This document shows positions 31,600-42,030 of a stretch of 64,000 nt of DNA, one piece after another. The number at the start of each line of letters is the position of its first letter. Positions within the stretch are counted from its first letter, which is position 1. The stretch comes from Chlorops oryzae. Taxonomy: Eukaryota > Arthropoda > Insecta > Diptera > Chloropidae. Made by a program: the position numbers and the translations under genes. The stretch covers positions 50,000,752 through 50,064,751 of the forward strand of contig CM035807.1 of NCBI GenBank assembly GCA_020466095.1, in the 5' to 3' direction. The notes under the pieces are model-generated. The model saw nothing but the letters and a program-made list of their open reading frames with translations, was not told the DNA's origin and searched no databases.

Positions 31600-32000
31600 C
31601 TATTCTTCTTTCTTTCTGGCAATTATTCATAATATTGATTAAAGTTGTTGCAGGAGTTTGGATTCCTTTGAATCAGTTTGATGCACTTCCTTCTAAAGAA
31701 TTTTTGAGAAGAATACCAAGGGCAGCGCCTTCTACCGGTTTTTCGGAAAGTATTAGCTCAACAGTGGTACTCCAAAAACTTGCATCTGCACCTGGATGGT
31801 TTGGATTAAATTATAGAGCAAAATTATGATTGCTTGATGAGTAGATGACATGGGCATTTGCATAGCCTTTATCAAATCAGCAAAATTTTGGTTTTGCCTT
31901 TCTAAAATTGAATTCCATGGTTCTGCTGCAGGCGAAGGATTTTGAATATTTTCTGATGTCGGAGTAGAGATTGGATAGATATTAGTATTAAGACACTGAC
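31600..32000 (-). pseudogene. Ty3/gypsy gag fragment (relic G3)
   Basis: The minus strand from about 31816 reads NPNHPGADASFWSTTVELIL and, next, KPVEGAALGILLKNSLEGSAS, ending at a TGA near 31668 and continuing as FKGIQTPATTLINIM. The spacing of Trp and the LxxSLxGxAxxxFKG pattern resemble the capsid region of gypsy Gag. It lies upstream of the G3 integrase on the same strand, as gag should, with protease, RT and RNase H missing between them. It is a short, broken piece. Confidence 0.5.
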
Positions 32001-32085
32001 CTTGGCGGAGTCGGTTGTTGTTCTTTATTTGTTCTATATTTTATAATATATCTTCCTTTTTCATTCTTCAGTCGTTCAATACGAA

Positions 32086-32149
32086 GGTAGGTAGGTAGGA
32101 CCCTGGGATCAAGAGCATAGCACGCATCCCCTACGCTATCCCAGAGCCA
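32086..32149 (-). mobile_element. 64-bp retroposed scrap with 13-bp target duplication
   Basis: CGTTCAATACGAA occurs at 32073-32085 and again at 32150-32162, enclosing 64 bases that begin (GGTA)n on the plus strand. On the minus strand the insert therefore ends in a CTAC-type repeat tail. A 13-bp duplication plus a short simple-repeat tail is what a heavily 5'-truncated SINE or LINE insertion looks like. The family is not recognised. Confidence 0.7.
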
Positions 32150-32162
32150 CGTTCAATACGAA

Positions 32163-32630
32163 AGATCGTATTTTATATTTTAAAGTCTACTTTGTAAACA
32201 CTAATTTATTAAGGCAGGCAGAAGCATTTCCGATAGAAAGCTATAAATTTCTATCTCGCTCTCAGAACTTAGTCCAACTTGATCCAAAACAATACGCAAC
32301 AATACGCCCATTATTATACCACGACATATACATATAAGAGAAAAATATATAGATTTGTTTTGCTTTGTGCAGCTTACCTGTCGCAGGAAATTTCTTTTAT
32401 TTTTATTGAAATGTACTTATTTTTATTTATTTTCGTTTTCCTATCTTTTTTTTCTTCTTTCTTTTTTTTCAAACTTTTAACTTTCATATTTTAATCTTAT
32501 ATTTTATTCTTGCTTAACCTTAATAAAAAAATATATTATGCAAATTGATATGCGAATGTTTTTCTTTTTCTTTATCGGTGAACGCTTAATCTGAAGAAGT
32601 GAAGCTAACACTTTGATGAAAAACACATTG
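32163..32630. other. AT-rich, nothing recognised
   Basis: Runs of T and A with one low-complexity open frame. I see no gene, repeat boundary or RNA. Confidence 0.5.
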
Positions 32631-32639
32631 ATGACTCTG

Positions 32640-33552
32640 AATATCAGGCTGTGGTTCTCAAAAATGAATCAAGAGAAATTAAGCTATGTGCGCTCAAATT
32701 AAAAGATAGGAAAGCTCAAACATTTGCAAAAGGAATCCAGGAGTCGTTAGAGGAGTTCAAACTGTGGTGATCAATTGATTTAATTATTGCAGACACAACC
32801 AGCGTAAATTCAGATAGGAAGACGGGTGTTGTGGTTCGGCTGCAGCAAATGTTCGAAGGGCAGGGTCACCCCAATCCCAAGTCGTTAGCTGCCAACACTA
32901 TGTGTTGGATCGCGTACTTTGTGTTGTCGTGGACGATGATCTGCAAGGGTTGACCAAATCACCACATATAGAGTACTTTTTTGTGCAGGATTTGGTTAGG
33001 AACTATGCTGAACTGGAAGTAGCCTTCAGCAACGGTAAAACCGAGATTAAGGAAACAGGCGGCTAGAGAGATAACATGAAGTTTCTATTCCACTTCACTC
33101 GTGTGTTCCGTCACTTCGCTGAGAGGGACGAGATGCCCCTTGCGATGTTTCAACAGCTCTCAAAGATCAGCATTGCCCCCTGGAACTCTAGTGCCATTCT
33201 AGCCTTCCTTGCATTTAATCTAATGCCTAAAACCTGGGGCAGGCAACGAAAAATTTATTCTTTTATTTCTAACGCATGGGCTTACCATTGGTTTAGCAGT
33301 CAAATTTTCCAAGCTGAAGATTTTGATGAACTATCTGAAGCACTAAATGCTTACACAAGAGCTCTGAAATGCTTGAAAACACACTGGAAAGCAGATAAAT
33401 CTTCAATCAGCTGCTGTGAGCGTGCATTAAAAGTTCTGCAAGACTTGTTCGAATGCTGCCGCAAGAAGGACAATCTCTCCCTGAGATTAATTTTGAATAA
33501 TAACGTTTTCATGAATGATTTAAGTCCTTCTAAATTTGGCGACCCTATATAA
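32640..33552 (+). pseudogene. unclassified transposase remnant T3
   Basis: Plus-strand protein pieces: LIIADTTSVNSDRKTGVVVRLQ (about 32778), a frameshift at about 32880, then CQHYVLDRVLCVVVDDDLQG and SPHIEYFFVQDLVRNY, a stop in GG*RDNMKFLFHFTRVFRHF (TAG at about 33064), and an open 158-codon stretch with ISIAPWNSSAILAFLAFNL, the AYHWFSSQIF block and CCERALKVLQDLF. Conserved acidic positions in ADTTS, VLDRVL and CERALK suggest a DDE/D nuclease. I recognise the pattern as a recurrent insect transposase-like family without a name I can vouch for. No terminal repeats were found. Confidence 0.6.
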
Positions 33553-33769
33553 AAATATGTATATGCTTCCCTGCTTAAAAGAAAATGTGAAAAATAAAAT
33601 GAAAACTGATATAATGATTTTATTACTTAAACTTAAAAAAATGAAACTGAGCTTCTATTGCGCTGTTATTGTGAAAGTTTTCGTGGATTTAGTCTTCATA
33701 ATTCATAAAAATTAATAAAAAAAATTTAGAAATTTGTATGGGGACTACCTTAAATATTGAAGAAAGGGG

Positions 33770-34030
33770 CTAGGTATGGTTCTGAAAAATAGTTAGAAGT
33801 ATAAAACTTTTGCGGGTTTTTCATACATTTGTCCACCTACGGGTACTCTCGGGCTAGTTAGGACAGCGGGGGGCAAATTCAAAAAAACTTTATTTTTTAT
33901 GGGAGCCCCTTTAAGGAGGGGAGATAGGGGGAAGGTTAAATCAAAATGGGAATTGGTCTTTTATTTGACTCCCAAGGAGCGACTCTGCATACTGTAGCTT
34001 CAAAAATTTGGGAAAAATATCACAAATAAA
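33770..34030. repeat. GGGAGCCCC/AAGGAGGGG dispersed repeat, copy 1
   Basis: Contains TATGGGAGCCCCTTTAAGGAGGGG and GGGCTAGTTAGGACAGCGGGGG, which recur at 41750-41880, and CAAGGAGCGACTCTG, which is like 41905-41925. It is non-coding. The two loci are 8 kb apart with several diverged units at the second. The element type is unknown. Confidence 0.75.
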
Positions 34031-34199
34031 ATTTTTCAAATGACTTGGTGCGTGACATTTTTTTTTTATTCAAATAACCTTAAAATTAGCGTTTTATGGA
34101 AGCTTCAATAAAAGTTCATCTTACTCTAATACAGGAAATTGTTTTGGAGAAAAAAAAAACCCTAAAAATCATCATCCTATTGTATATAAATACTTCACG

Positions 34200-34424
34200 A
34201 GCTCTTCATGCTATGTCCGACAAGTCTCGTGATTTTGAAGTCTTGCGTTCTGGACAGTTCGGAGGACCACTTCTCGCATCCCTGGAGAACTTGCAAATGA
34301 GTGCCGATTAGCTTCTGTCGTGAAGCTTCGTAGCGGTCGGGATAAACGCGTTCGCGTCGCTGATAGTCGAACCAAGCGCGGTTCGCCCGATCGTCAAACT
34401 GGCTATCCTTTGAAAACAGATCAC
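34200..34424 (+). pseudogene. BEL integrase C-terminal fragment
   Basis: Plus strand: MSDKSRDFEVLRSGQFGG followed by PLLASLE, then after a stop KLRSGRDKRVRVADSRTKRG and, after a frame slip, VRPIVKLAIL with a stop. This matches the BEL integrase tail (DLxVLTPxHFLxGAP ... RVADVRTxxGxxxRPxxKLxLL) with the middle deleted. It is a small isolated scrap. Confidence 0.6.
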
Positions 34425-35300
34425 CTCTTCTCTACGGTTTCCTGTGTGAACCCTCTTGTCGCTATATATGTTCGCTCCTCTTTTTTCATAAATACTGCTT
34501 TTTATGTACGGGATCTTGGGCCTGTTACCAAAATTTTATGCAAACAAATTACGCTATTTGTTTGCATTACACCTTTATTTGTAATTTTTTTTAAATTTAA
34601 AGGTAATAAGATCTTTAAATTCAAAAATCTGAAAATGTACTTAATTGAACCCTTTAAAAGCAATGATTTTGTCTCTGCAACCAAAGGCAACATCTTAATA
34701 AAACAAAATACCTCGGTATATTTTGTGCGGTTCCAAAATATAAAAACAAAAGTATAGCGCTGTAAGCTAAATTTACCCAAACTTCAATATTCCTTATAAT
34801 AAAGAATATTTAAAACAAAAATAACAACATATATTGACCTTAAGCTCGACAAAAATTTCCTATCAATATTCAATATATATATCATTGAATTGAGGTCGAA
34901 TTAAAAATTCAAAAAACAATTTGGTTCTAGTGAAAAGTTCAAAATAAAAACAAAAATCAAGATTTTTAGGAGAAAAAAACAAAGTAAAGAAATCTGGCTT
35001 GTCGGACCCCAAACATATAAATCAATCTGATTTAAAATTTGAATAGGGTCAATTTTGACCCTAAGGACGAATGAGGGTTGAGGTATGTTCATATAAGTAT
35101 AACGACTTAAGCCTGCCATGTAATAATTAATTTATATATTATTGTGACTGTATGCTGAGTTCTGACATTTTTGGTAGAAAATTTAACAAATTTTTTCAGC
35201 ATTATCTTTAACTAACAAAATGCTTGCCATTGTATGTAGCAGCCGCGTGGAATAATCCCATGGCTGGTTAAAAACTAATTTAAGGATTTTGTTTTGACGA
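34425..35300. other. AT-rich, nothing recognised
   Basis: Non-coding by inspection. It may include the 3' end of the BEL scrap at 34200-34424, but no LTR boundary is visible. Open frames here are low-complexity and opposed on both strands. Confidence 0.45.
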
Positions 35301-36172
35301 ATTTGTAGCCGTTTAAAGTGGCAGTTGGCGTCGTCTTGCTAAATAGGAGCAGCATAATAAATAATAGGACGGAAGAAAGAATTGAAAATCAGCATCTAGT
35401 TTTTAAAGGAAAGCTTGGAATTTTTATTAATGAGAGTGTTAATGTGTGGGACAACAATGAGGAGACGTACCTGTGTTTGCTGGTCGTCGCGAAGTGGTCG
35501 CTGATTGCTGTTGGTTCTGCTGTTCCGTTGGTTTTTTTGTTGACGCGGGTGATGTTAAAATCCTTAATTGAACGGACAACGTTTGTTTTTAGGGTTTTTG
35601 TAAAAATTAACTTGGCCTTCGTGGCGAACAAAAATATTAAATATTAAATTTGGCCTTCTTGGCGATTTTTCTTAATACTTAACTGAGTTCCCACGAATTC
35701 TTTTGCGTCTTTTTCTTAAAAAAAAACTTTGTTTTTATTTTTTTTGTTTTTGGCGAGTAATATGCGGAGCGGCGAAACGCGGATCCAAGCACTGATCGAA
35801 GACTGCTAATGATTTCTCCTTCTTATTGGGAAGGATCTCTCCAACGAGCTAGCGCTGTAAAAAGTATGAAAATTATTCGTTAGGACGATTCTTTCGCCGT
35901 GTATTAAAGGCTCGGCTGCGCAGTGGCCACGGCGAAGAACGAACATACTGCCCGCCTTGCGCTACGCAACCGGTATTTCCTGCTTACTTGTCTCGATTGT
36001 GCAGGCGGAAGCGGCGACAGCGACTCAGGCTGTGGGCCCTGTCGCACACCGCGCACAATCGTCTTGCGATGGCACTTGTCTGAAACAAATAGGAGATAAC
36101 GCTAAGCAGATGAGCAGTCACAAACAAAGAAAGGGGGAAGGGGAGGTGTTGTGAAAGGATGATGGATATTAG
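35300..36172 (-). other. BEL relic B 3' UTR/LTR-like region
   Basis: Positions about 35910-35975 (GCCACGGCGAAGAAC, CTGCCCGCCTTGCGCTACGCAACCG) match 43811-43865 and 5247-5300, the same spot at the 3' side of relics C and A. TTTGGCCTTCTTGGCG at about 35648 also occurs near 4908. This is shared 3' UTR or LTR sequence of one BEL family. No gene is seen. Confidence 0.55.
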
Positions 36173-37321
36173 TCATAAGGTTTCTGGAATTTCAACGGGC
36201 AGCAGGCAGAGCTTTGTGATTGGCCTTGTGATGACACCGAACTGCGTTTTAACATCGACAATGCAAACAAGGCCATCGTCTCCAGGATGCACCTGCACGA
36301 TTCTTTCTTTCCTCCACTCAAACGGAGGCAGTTGAGTGTCCATTACGACGACAAAATCATCGAGCTTCAAATTCGGCTGTGGTACCTTCCATTTATCTCT
36401 TTTATGTAGATTCAAGAGGTATTCCATTTTCCAACGTTAAGCGAAGCGGTGATGTAGAATCTTCACTTTCTCCCATCGCGTAGTGAGCGACAAATTTGCA
36501 TGTGATTCTTCGGTCTATGCTGTGAGAGCGCCTCCTCGGAGGAAGTGCCCGGGTTTCAGTGCCAAAAGATCTGCAGGATCTTCCGACATCGGAGTGAGTG
36601 GACGCGATTTCAAGACTCCTTCAATGCGTGCGAGTAATGTGGCGAATTCTTCAAAGGAGAATTTAGGCGAGCCAACCACCTTGACGAAGTGAATCTTGAA
36701 GCTTTTCACCGCCGCCTCCCATAATCCACGCATCTGAGGTGCGTGGGGCGGGATCAGTTGCCATTCGAACTCTTGTAGGGAATACTTCCGTTTAAGGTCA
36801 TCAGTGGCATTTGAAAAGAAGCTGGTGAACTCAGCATCCAAACCGTTTTTGGCACCGATGAAATTTTGGCCGTTGTCGAAGAAAATACGTCTGGGCAGGC
36901 CGCGCCGTCCTACGAACCGATCAAATGCTGCTCGAAAGGAGGCAGTGGATAATTCGGAGCACAATTCCAGATGATCGGCCTTGGTGGCGAAACAAACAAA
37001 TACGCTAACATAGCCCTTCAGATATGGGGCTGTTCGAAGAGTGGAGCTTTCGATGTCGAATAGTCCGGCAAAGTCGACGCCAGTATGCGTGAACGGCAGC
37101 GTGTGTTTTCAATCGTTGCTTCTGGATGGTGCACGTATGACAGCGAGCAATGGAGCTTTTGTTCTTCGCTTCAATCGCGCGATGTAGAAATTTTGTCGTA
37201 TCATGCGAAACATGAGCTAAGCGCCGCCATGCAAGAGTGTTTGGTGTACGAAATCCAGATATAAACGGCAAAATGTCGAAGCAGCAGGCACGATGATTGG
37301 ATACCTTTCATCTTGTGTTAG
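36173..37321 (-). pseudogene. BEL relic B integrase
   Basis: Zinc-domain region (about 37271-37005, in pieces), then the core FRAAFDRFVGRRGLPRRIFF with FFDNGQNFIGAKN (catalytic Asp; normally SDNGxNF) and QMRGLWEAAVKSFKIHF (catalytic Glu), FEEFATLLARIEGVLKSRPL, and DLLALKPGHFLRGG at 36964-36515. A further frame has the DUF5641-like tail (EYLLNLHKRDKWKVPQPN, DDFVVVMDTQLPPFEWRKER, PITKLCLLPVE) ending at 36173. Two frame changes separate these parts. Confidence 0.82.
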
Positions 37322-38706
37322 TTAGGCGTGAATAAGTCGACCATTGACGCGCAGGAGTCCATCATCATCAAGCAGAGGGTTCAAAGATAACAGCTCGCTC
37401 TTCTTTCCAAGTGGTTTTCGTTCGCTGACATCCTGATATTTGAGTGGACAATGAAATGTTTGTGAAAATAAAATTAAACGATTTTTATTTAACGTCAGCT
37501 CCTCTTGTGAACGTATGAGTGTATTGGGACTCGGTGTCATTTCCTTTCGCGCTTGTCTGTAGAAACGCATTACATAGCCAATTGCTCGAAGCGCCCGATC
37601 ATATGATGAAAATCTAGCGAGAACGTCCTCTGAGTCGGTAGTGACGGTGAATGCGACCGCCTTCTGTTCTTCAATTGTTGTGGTTGATGGTGTTTCAAGT
37701 TGGGCCATTTATCTGGCGACTCTACGAATCATGAAGGTCCGTGCCACTAAAACGAATTTTCACAGAGATCCTGAGCAAGCACTCCTGGTATCCCCAAATC
37801 GGGTGGATTGTCTCGCGAATGAACATGATGCCATGGAGTATTGTCGACGTTGGTCAGAATTTGGGAGATGCGATTGGCGACGTAAGTCTTCCATACATTC
37901 GGAGGACGTTTCAGCCATGCCAGCACGATTGAGGCGTCTGTCCATAAAACCGTTTGATGTTCATGTATATGCAGCTGAGCGTTGATGTATTAGACTAATT
38001 TGGACAGGAGAACAGCGGCGCAGAGCTCGAGCCGTGGTAAGCTGACAGTTTGCAACGGAGCCACGTTAGATTTTGCCGTGAGCAAGTGCGTATGAACTTG
38101 ACTGGGGCTCCCGATGCGGAGGTAGAGTGCGGCACAATATGCTCGCTCCGATGCATCACAGAAACCGTGGAGCTGAACTGTGACAGTAGGATCGTAGTGC
38201 ACCCATCTCGGAATTTGAATCTGCTCGATGAATGGCAAGTCAATGACGAAAGCGGTCCAGCGTTCTAAAGCCTCAGTTGACACCCTCTGATCCCATTCAG
38301 TGCCCTCGAGCCACAGCTGTTGCATGAGAACCTTGGCTCGGATGATGATCGGAGTCAGCCATCCTGCTGGGTCGAAAAGTTTCGCAATATCAGACAAAAT
38401 CTGTCTCTTGGTCGTCGATGATGCGGCAGAATGAGCACATAGCTTGTATGAAATGCGATCGGCAATGGCGTTCCAGCGGATTCCCAACATTTTTGCGTCG
38501 CTGGCAGATTTAAATTTCAAAAATTCGGCATCCAGCAGGTGTGAAGATGCGACATCCTTTAATAGTTTGGCATGATTCGCAGTCATCTTCTTCAACGGAA
38601 ATCCCGCAGAGCCGAGCGTGCGAATGAGTTGCGTTTTTGCTGTACAGGCCGCTTCGTGTGTAAGGCCGCCTGATAGGTCGGCGTCGAGGTACGTTTCATT
38701 CTTCAA
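37322..38706 (-). pseudogene. BEL relic B RT distal part and RNase H-like region
   Basis: From 38706 leftward: [11 protein letters not shown] (the RT catalytic block, normally YVDDxLSGG; here the second Asp pair is disrupted), [67 protein letters not shown] with a stop at about 37990. A frame change leads through ASIVLAWLKRPPNVWKTYVA (37930-37800) to a linker with FVMRFYRQARKE and RVNGRLIHA (37708-37322), the lead into the integrase. The active-site change means RT would be inactive. Confidence 0.8.
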
Positions 38707-38718
38707 AATGAATGCTGC

Positions 38719-40254
38719 TTAAAGAGCTTCGTGCGCCGAGTCGTTTGATAATTGATGAAGCGTTCGGATGGCCAAATATGGAGCACTTTTGACTCCAAAC
38801 GTCACGGTTTTCAATTCATAATCATTGACCGGTCCAGTCTCTTCCTCGCGAAATAGGATGCGTTGAAATGCTCGATCCTCTTCATGCACCTGTATCTGTC
38901 GATACATCTTCTCTATGTCGCCGTTAAACACGAATCGATAGAGTCTACAGTTGAGCAAAAGGATGACCAAATCCGCTTGGAGAACCGGTCCGACATGAAG
39001 CACATCGTTCAACGATAAGGATGACGAGGTTTTCTGTGACGCATTGAAGACGACGCGCACTTTGGTAGACGTACTCTCTGGCTTCATTACAGCATGATGG
39101 GGAAGATAAAAAGAGAAAAAATTATTTTCACGCATGATTTCAAAATTAGGATAAGGCCCCATATGATCGTATGTTAAATATTCAGACAACACTGAATTAT
39201 AGATATCTCGCATAAGCGGCTGCCGCGCAAGCCTTTTCTCCAAGATTTTGTATTGCGTCAGCGCTCCAAACCGTGATGACCCTAAGCGGAGGGTGGATTT
39301 AGAAAACTCGATCTTGAATGGCAGACGGACAATGTATCTTCCATCGCAATTTCGGACAGTGGTTTGAGGATATAGCTCTTTACAATAGATGTCCTCTGGA
39401 AGAGGTGGAGGAGAACTAAAGACTTCTTCTTGTTCCCAAAACGATTTGAGCAGATCGGGGAGCGACTCGTGGGCGTCTCCGAAGGAGACCTGCGTCTTAA
39501 ATGCTTCGGTGGATTCGCTGGCGATGGGCCCACTCAAAAACCACCCGAACATTGAGTTTTTTGCTATGAGGCTTCCTCCTAGATGCATTTTAACACCAGG
39601 TCGCAATAATTTTGGCATGATGTCGGAGCCGATGACCATATAGATGCGGCCCGGACGTGTAAAAAGTGGGTCGGCGGGCTCAAGCGATGAAGTTTCTTGG
39701 GGATCCAAATCGGAGACCCTTTTGGCTGGAATCCAATTTGTCAATTTTGGCGGCACCACTGCGTCAATCTCCTCCTCAAACGTGGAACGAGGCGATGCGA
39801 GCATGATGGTGCACTCCTTTTTTGATATTTGAGTGCATTGGCCGCCCATGCCGGACACATTGCATACTTTGGGGGTTGTTAGAAGCTGCAACTACAGCTG
39901 CATCCGCTCAGTGATAAATGTCCTTTGCGAGCCCTGATCTAAGAGTGCTCGCACCAAAAATCTTTCTCCATTATGTACAATATGTGCGATGGCCGTCGGA
40001 AAAAGCATCTGGGTTTGACTGAGGGAAACGTGTGCGTGTGCTTGTGACGTAGAAGGAGATGTCCATGGGGGTGAAGAAACTTGGAAATCCGGTGTTGCGG
40101 CAGTATTCGGAAAATGCAGCAAAGTATGGTGGCGTTGTTGGCACTTCGCACAGTTGAACTTACTAGGACATTTGGACTTCTGATGCTTAGTAGCAAGACA
40201 GTTGAGGCAGCGCTTGGATTTTGTTGCAACCTTGAAGCATTTTGCGACGGGCAT
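38719..40254 (-). pseudogene. BEL relic B zinc knuckles, protease and RT N-terminal part
   Basis: 40254-39892: CLNCLATKHQKSKC and CAKCQQRHHTLLHF knuckles, then LVRALLDQGSQRTFITERMQL (retropepsin Asp in LLDQGS). An in-frame stop near 39892 separates the next 390-codon open stretch (39891-38719): CNVSGMGGQCTQISKK, ADPLFTRPGRIYMVIGSDIM, FGWFLSGPIASE, LARQPLMRDIYNSVLSEYLT, FYLPHHAVMKPEST, FNASQKTSSSLSLNDVLHVG, FNGDIEKMYRQIQVHEEDRAF (first RT Asp), VKSAPYLAIRTLHQL. A second lesion precedes the YLDA block. This is the longest preserved stretch of the family here. Confidence 0.85.
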
Positions 40255-40390
40255 GTTTTGAAATGGGACACACTGCCGTAAGGGATGAGTTCCATGGAAT
40301 AAAAAGCACGATCTGGCGGTCTGCTCTTGTGCGTGGAATGCGTTAGTTGACGAAGTCGATGGACTCGACGTTAGAACTTGCGCTTTGACT

Positions 40391-41017
40391 TTAGTGAAGC
40401 TGGAAAGGCGATCGACGACTGAGAAATTCGTTCATCTGCTTCCAAGTTGGGAGCTCTCGATGCGATGAAAGTGATTGCTCCCAAAGCGCAATGGTAGGAG
40501 CCGGAAAGCGACTGGAGCAGAAATGGACTAACATAGCATCCCAAATATCGGCAACTCCTTGGTTCTTCATCATCGTGATGCACTCGTTGACAGTGTTTTG
40601 TATTCGCAGAATCCCTTCGCTGGTTTCTTCTTCGATTGCCGGCAGATCAAACAGGGTTTTCAGCTGGTGGTCGATTAAGATGCGTTTATTTTCGTAACGC
40701 GCCTTTAGAGCTGCCCGAGCATAGATCTTCTGCACAGGTGGCAGCCTTAGATTGTTCACATATATCCCGGTGAACATATCAGGAAACGCTGGCCATTCAT
40801 TGTATCTTCCGGAAAAGATCACTTCATCGCAGGGAGGCACCTTAACAGACTTTTCGTATGTGATCGCTTCGGAGAAATGCGGAGGCGCATGTGCACTGAA
40901 AAGCGGTTGCTAATGTTGCGAATGGATCCGTAGCATGTCCTTAAGCTGAGCCCGAGCGATCATTTGAAGATCGCGGCATTCGTTATATGCATTCTTAGCG
41001 AGTGAGGCGACCCTCAA
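40391..41017 (-). pseudogene. BEL relic B Gag
   Basis: N-terminal pieces right of 40860 read SLAKNAYNECRDLQMIARAQ and HAPPHFSEAITYEKSVKVPP with one stop between. The main open part begins CDEVIFSGRYNEWPAFPDMF, then LRLPPVQKIYARAALKARYE. About 35 codons present in relic C (the SAxxIVKKYPLCASNF part) are deleted at KIYA/RAALK. Then KNQGVADIWDAMLVHFCSSR and IALWEQSLSSHRELPTWKQM. This is DUF1759-like BEL capsid. Confidence 0.8.
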
Positions 41018-41479
41018 TAATTATTTTGTTTTGTAAAAAATAGTAGGAAAAAAATATGTTAAAAAACTGGAGAGGTCTTTTTTCGTAAAATTGTTTTAAT
41101 GTTTTTAAAGAATTGTGAAGTTCTAATCTCTTACTCCCAAATATTCAAATTTTTTAACTAATGGAATAATATTAAAATTTTTTTATATTTTTCATTGATA
41201 TATAACACATATATAATTGTTTCTGTTTGGTGAACAAATTTTTATTAAACCTTACTCATATCGAAGCGATACTCGCCTTAGCAAAACTGTGCTTCGTACA
41301 ATGCGTAGCTTTAAGGGCGTAAAATTTTTTAACTAAATAACGTACGGACTTAAAATTTTGCATTTTACTTGTTTAGAGTATTCTGAAGGATTCTGCAATA
41401 AAAAAGTTTTGAAACGGATAGTTTTGATTTTTATCATTCACTGTGAGTGACACTGTGCGGCATCTATATTATAGATTGA
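41018..41479. other. AT-rich, nothing recognised
   Basis: Non-coding AT-rich DNA at the broken 5' side of BEL relic B. No LTR or other boundary was identified. Confidence 0.45.
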
Positions 41480-41950
41480 AGTTCGTGAGGTATTTTTTCC
41501 CCTAAGGAGGGGAGATAGATAGTAGGTATGTTTAAAGAAATTGCTTGAGGTAAAAAAATAATGGCGGTTGGTCATATATATTATCCCTCTAGGAGGTGTT
41601 TGACTGTAGCGACGGCCATTTTGTATGAAATTGTGATAAAATGAAGGTAATTTTGTATAGTTGCTCCCCTTAGGAGGGGCGAAAGGGGCTCAGTATGAAA
41701 GAATGTTAGGAGGACAAAGTTAATGGGGGTCGGTCATATATTTTACTCCTCTAGGGGCACTCTGGGGCTAGTTAGGACGATGGGGGAAATATTATAAAAA
41801 TATTATCTTTGTATGGGAGCCCCCTTAAGGAGGGGTGATAGGGGGTTGGTATGTTCCGAAAAATTTGGGGGGCGGGTAATTAATGGTCTTACATGTTACC
41901 CCTCTTCGAGCGACTCTGGGACAGTTATAAATTGTCATGTATTTTTTTCA
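41480..41950. repeat. GGGAGCCCC/AAGGAGGGG dispersed repeat, several units
   Basis: At least three diverged units built around CCCCTAAGGAGGGGAGATA, GGTCGGTCATATATTTTACTCCTCTAGG and GGGCTAGTTAGGACGATGGGG, at about 41500, 41665 and 41815 (about 150-bp spacing). They are related to 33770-34030. No coding. The family is unknown. Confidence 0.75.
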
Positions 41951-42030
41951 ATTTTTACAGGACTTCAAGGACGATGCGCCCCCACCAAAAGATTTCGGAT
42001 TGGGAACTTCTGAAAAAAAAAATTTTTTTT

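Larger units (their letters stand above)
36173..41017 (-). mobile_element. BEL/Pao relic B, nearly full coding length
   Basis: Minus-strand BEL element with gag (right) through integrase C-terminus (left) in the correct order. Its protein segments closely resemble relics A and C in gag, protease and the RT start, so all three are one family. B alone keeps RNase H and integrase. The right edge cuts off in the N-terminal gag at about 41017. The 5' LTR is not found. Many frameshifts and stops make it dead. Confidence 0.82.

Noticed and set aside
35318..35647. 109-codon plus frame with a hydrophobic stretch
   Set aside because: It lies in sequence resembling BEL LTR/UTR, is opposed by a minus frame of similar length, and has no recognisable family. 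Considered chance.
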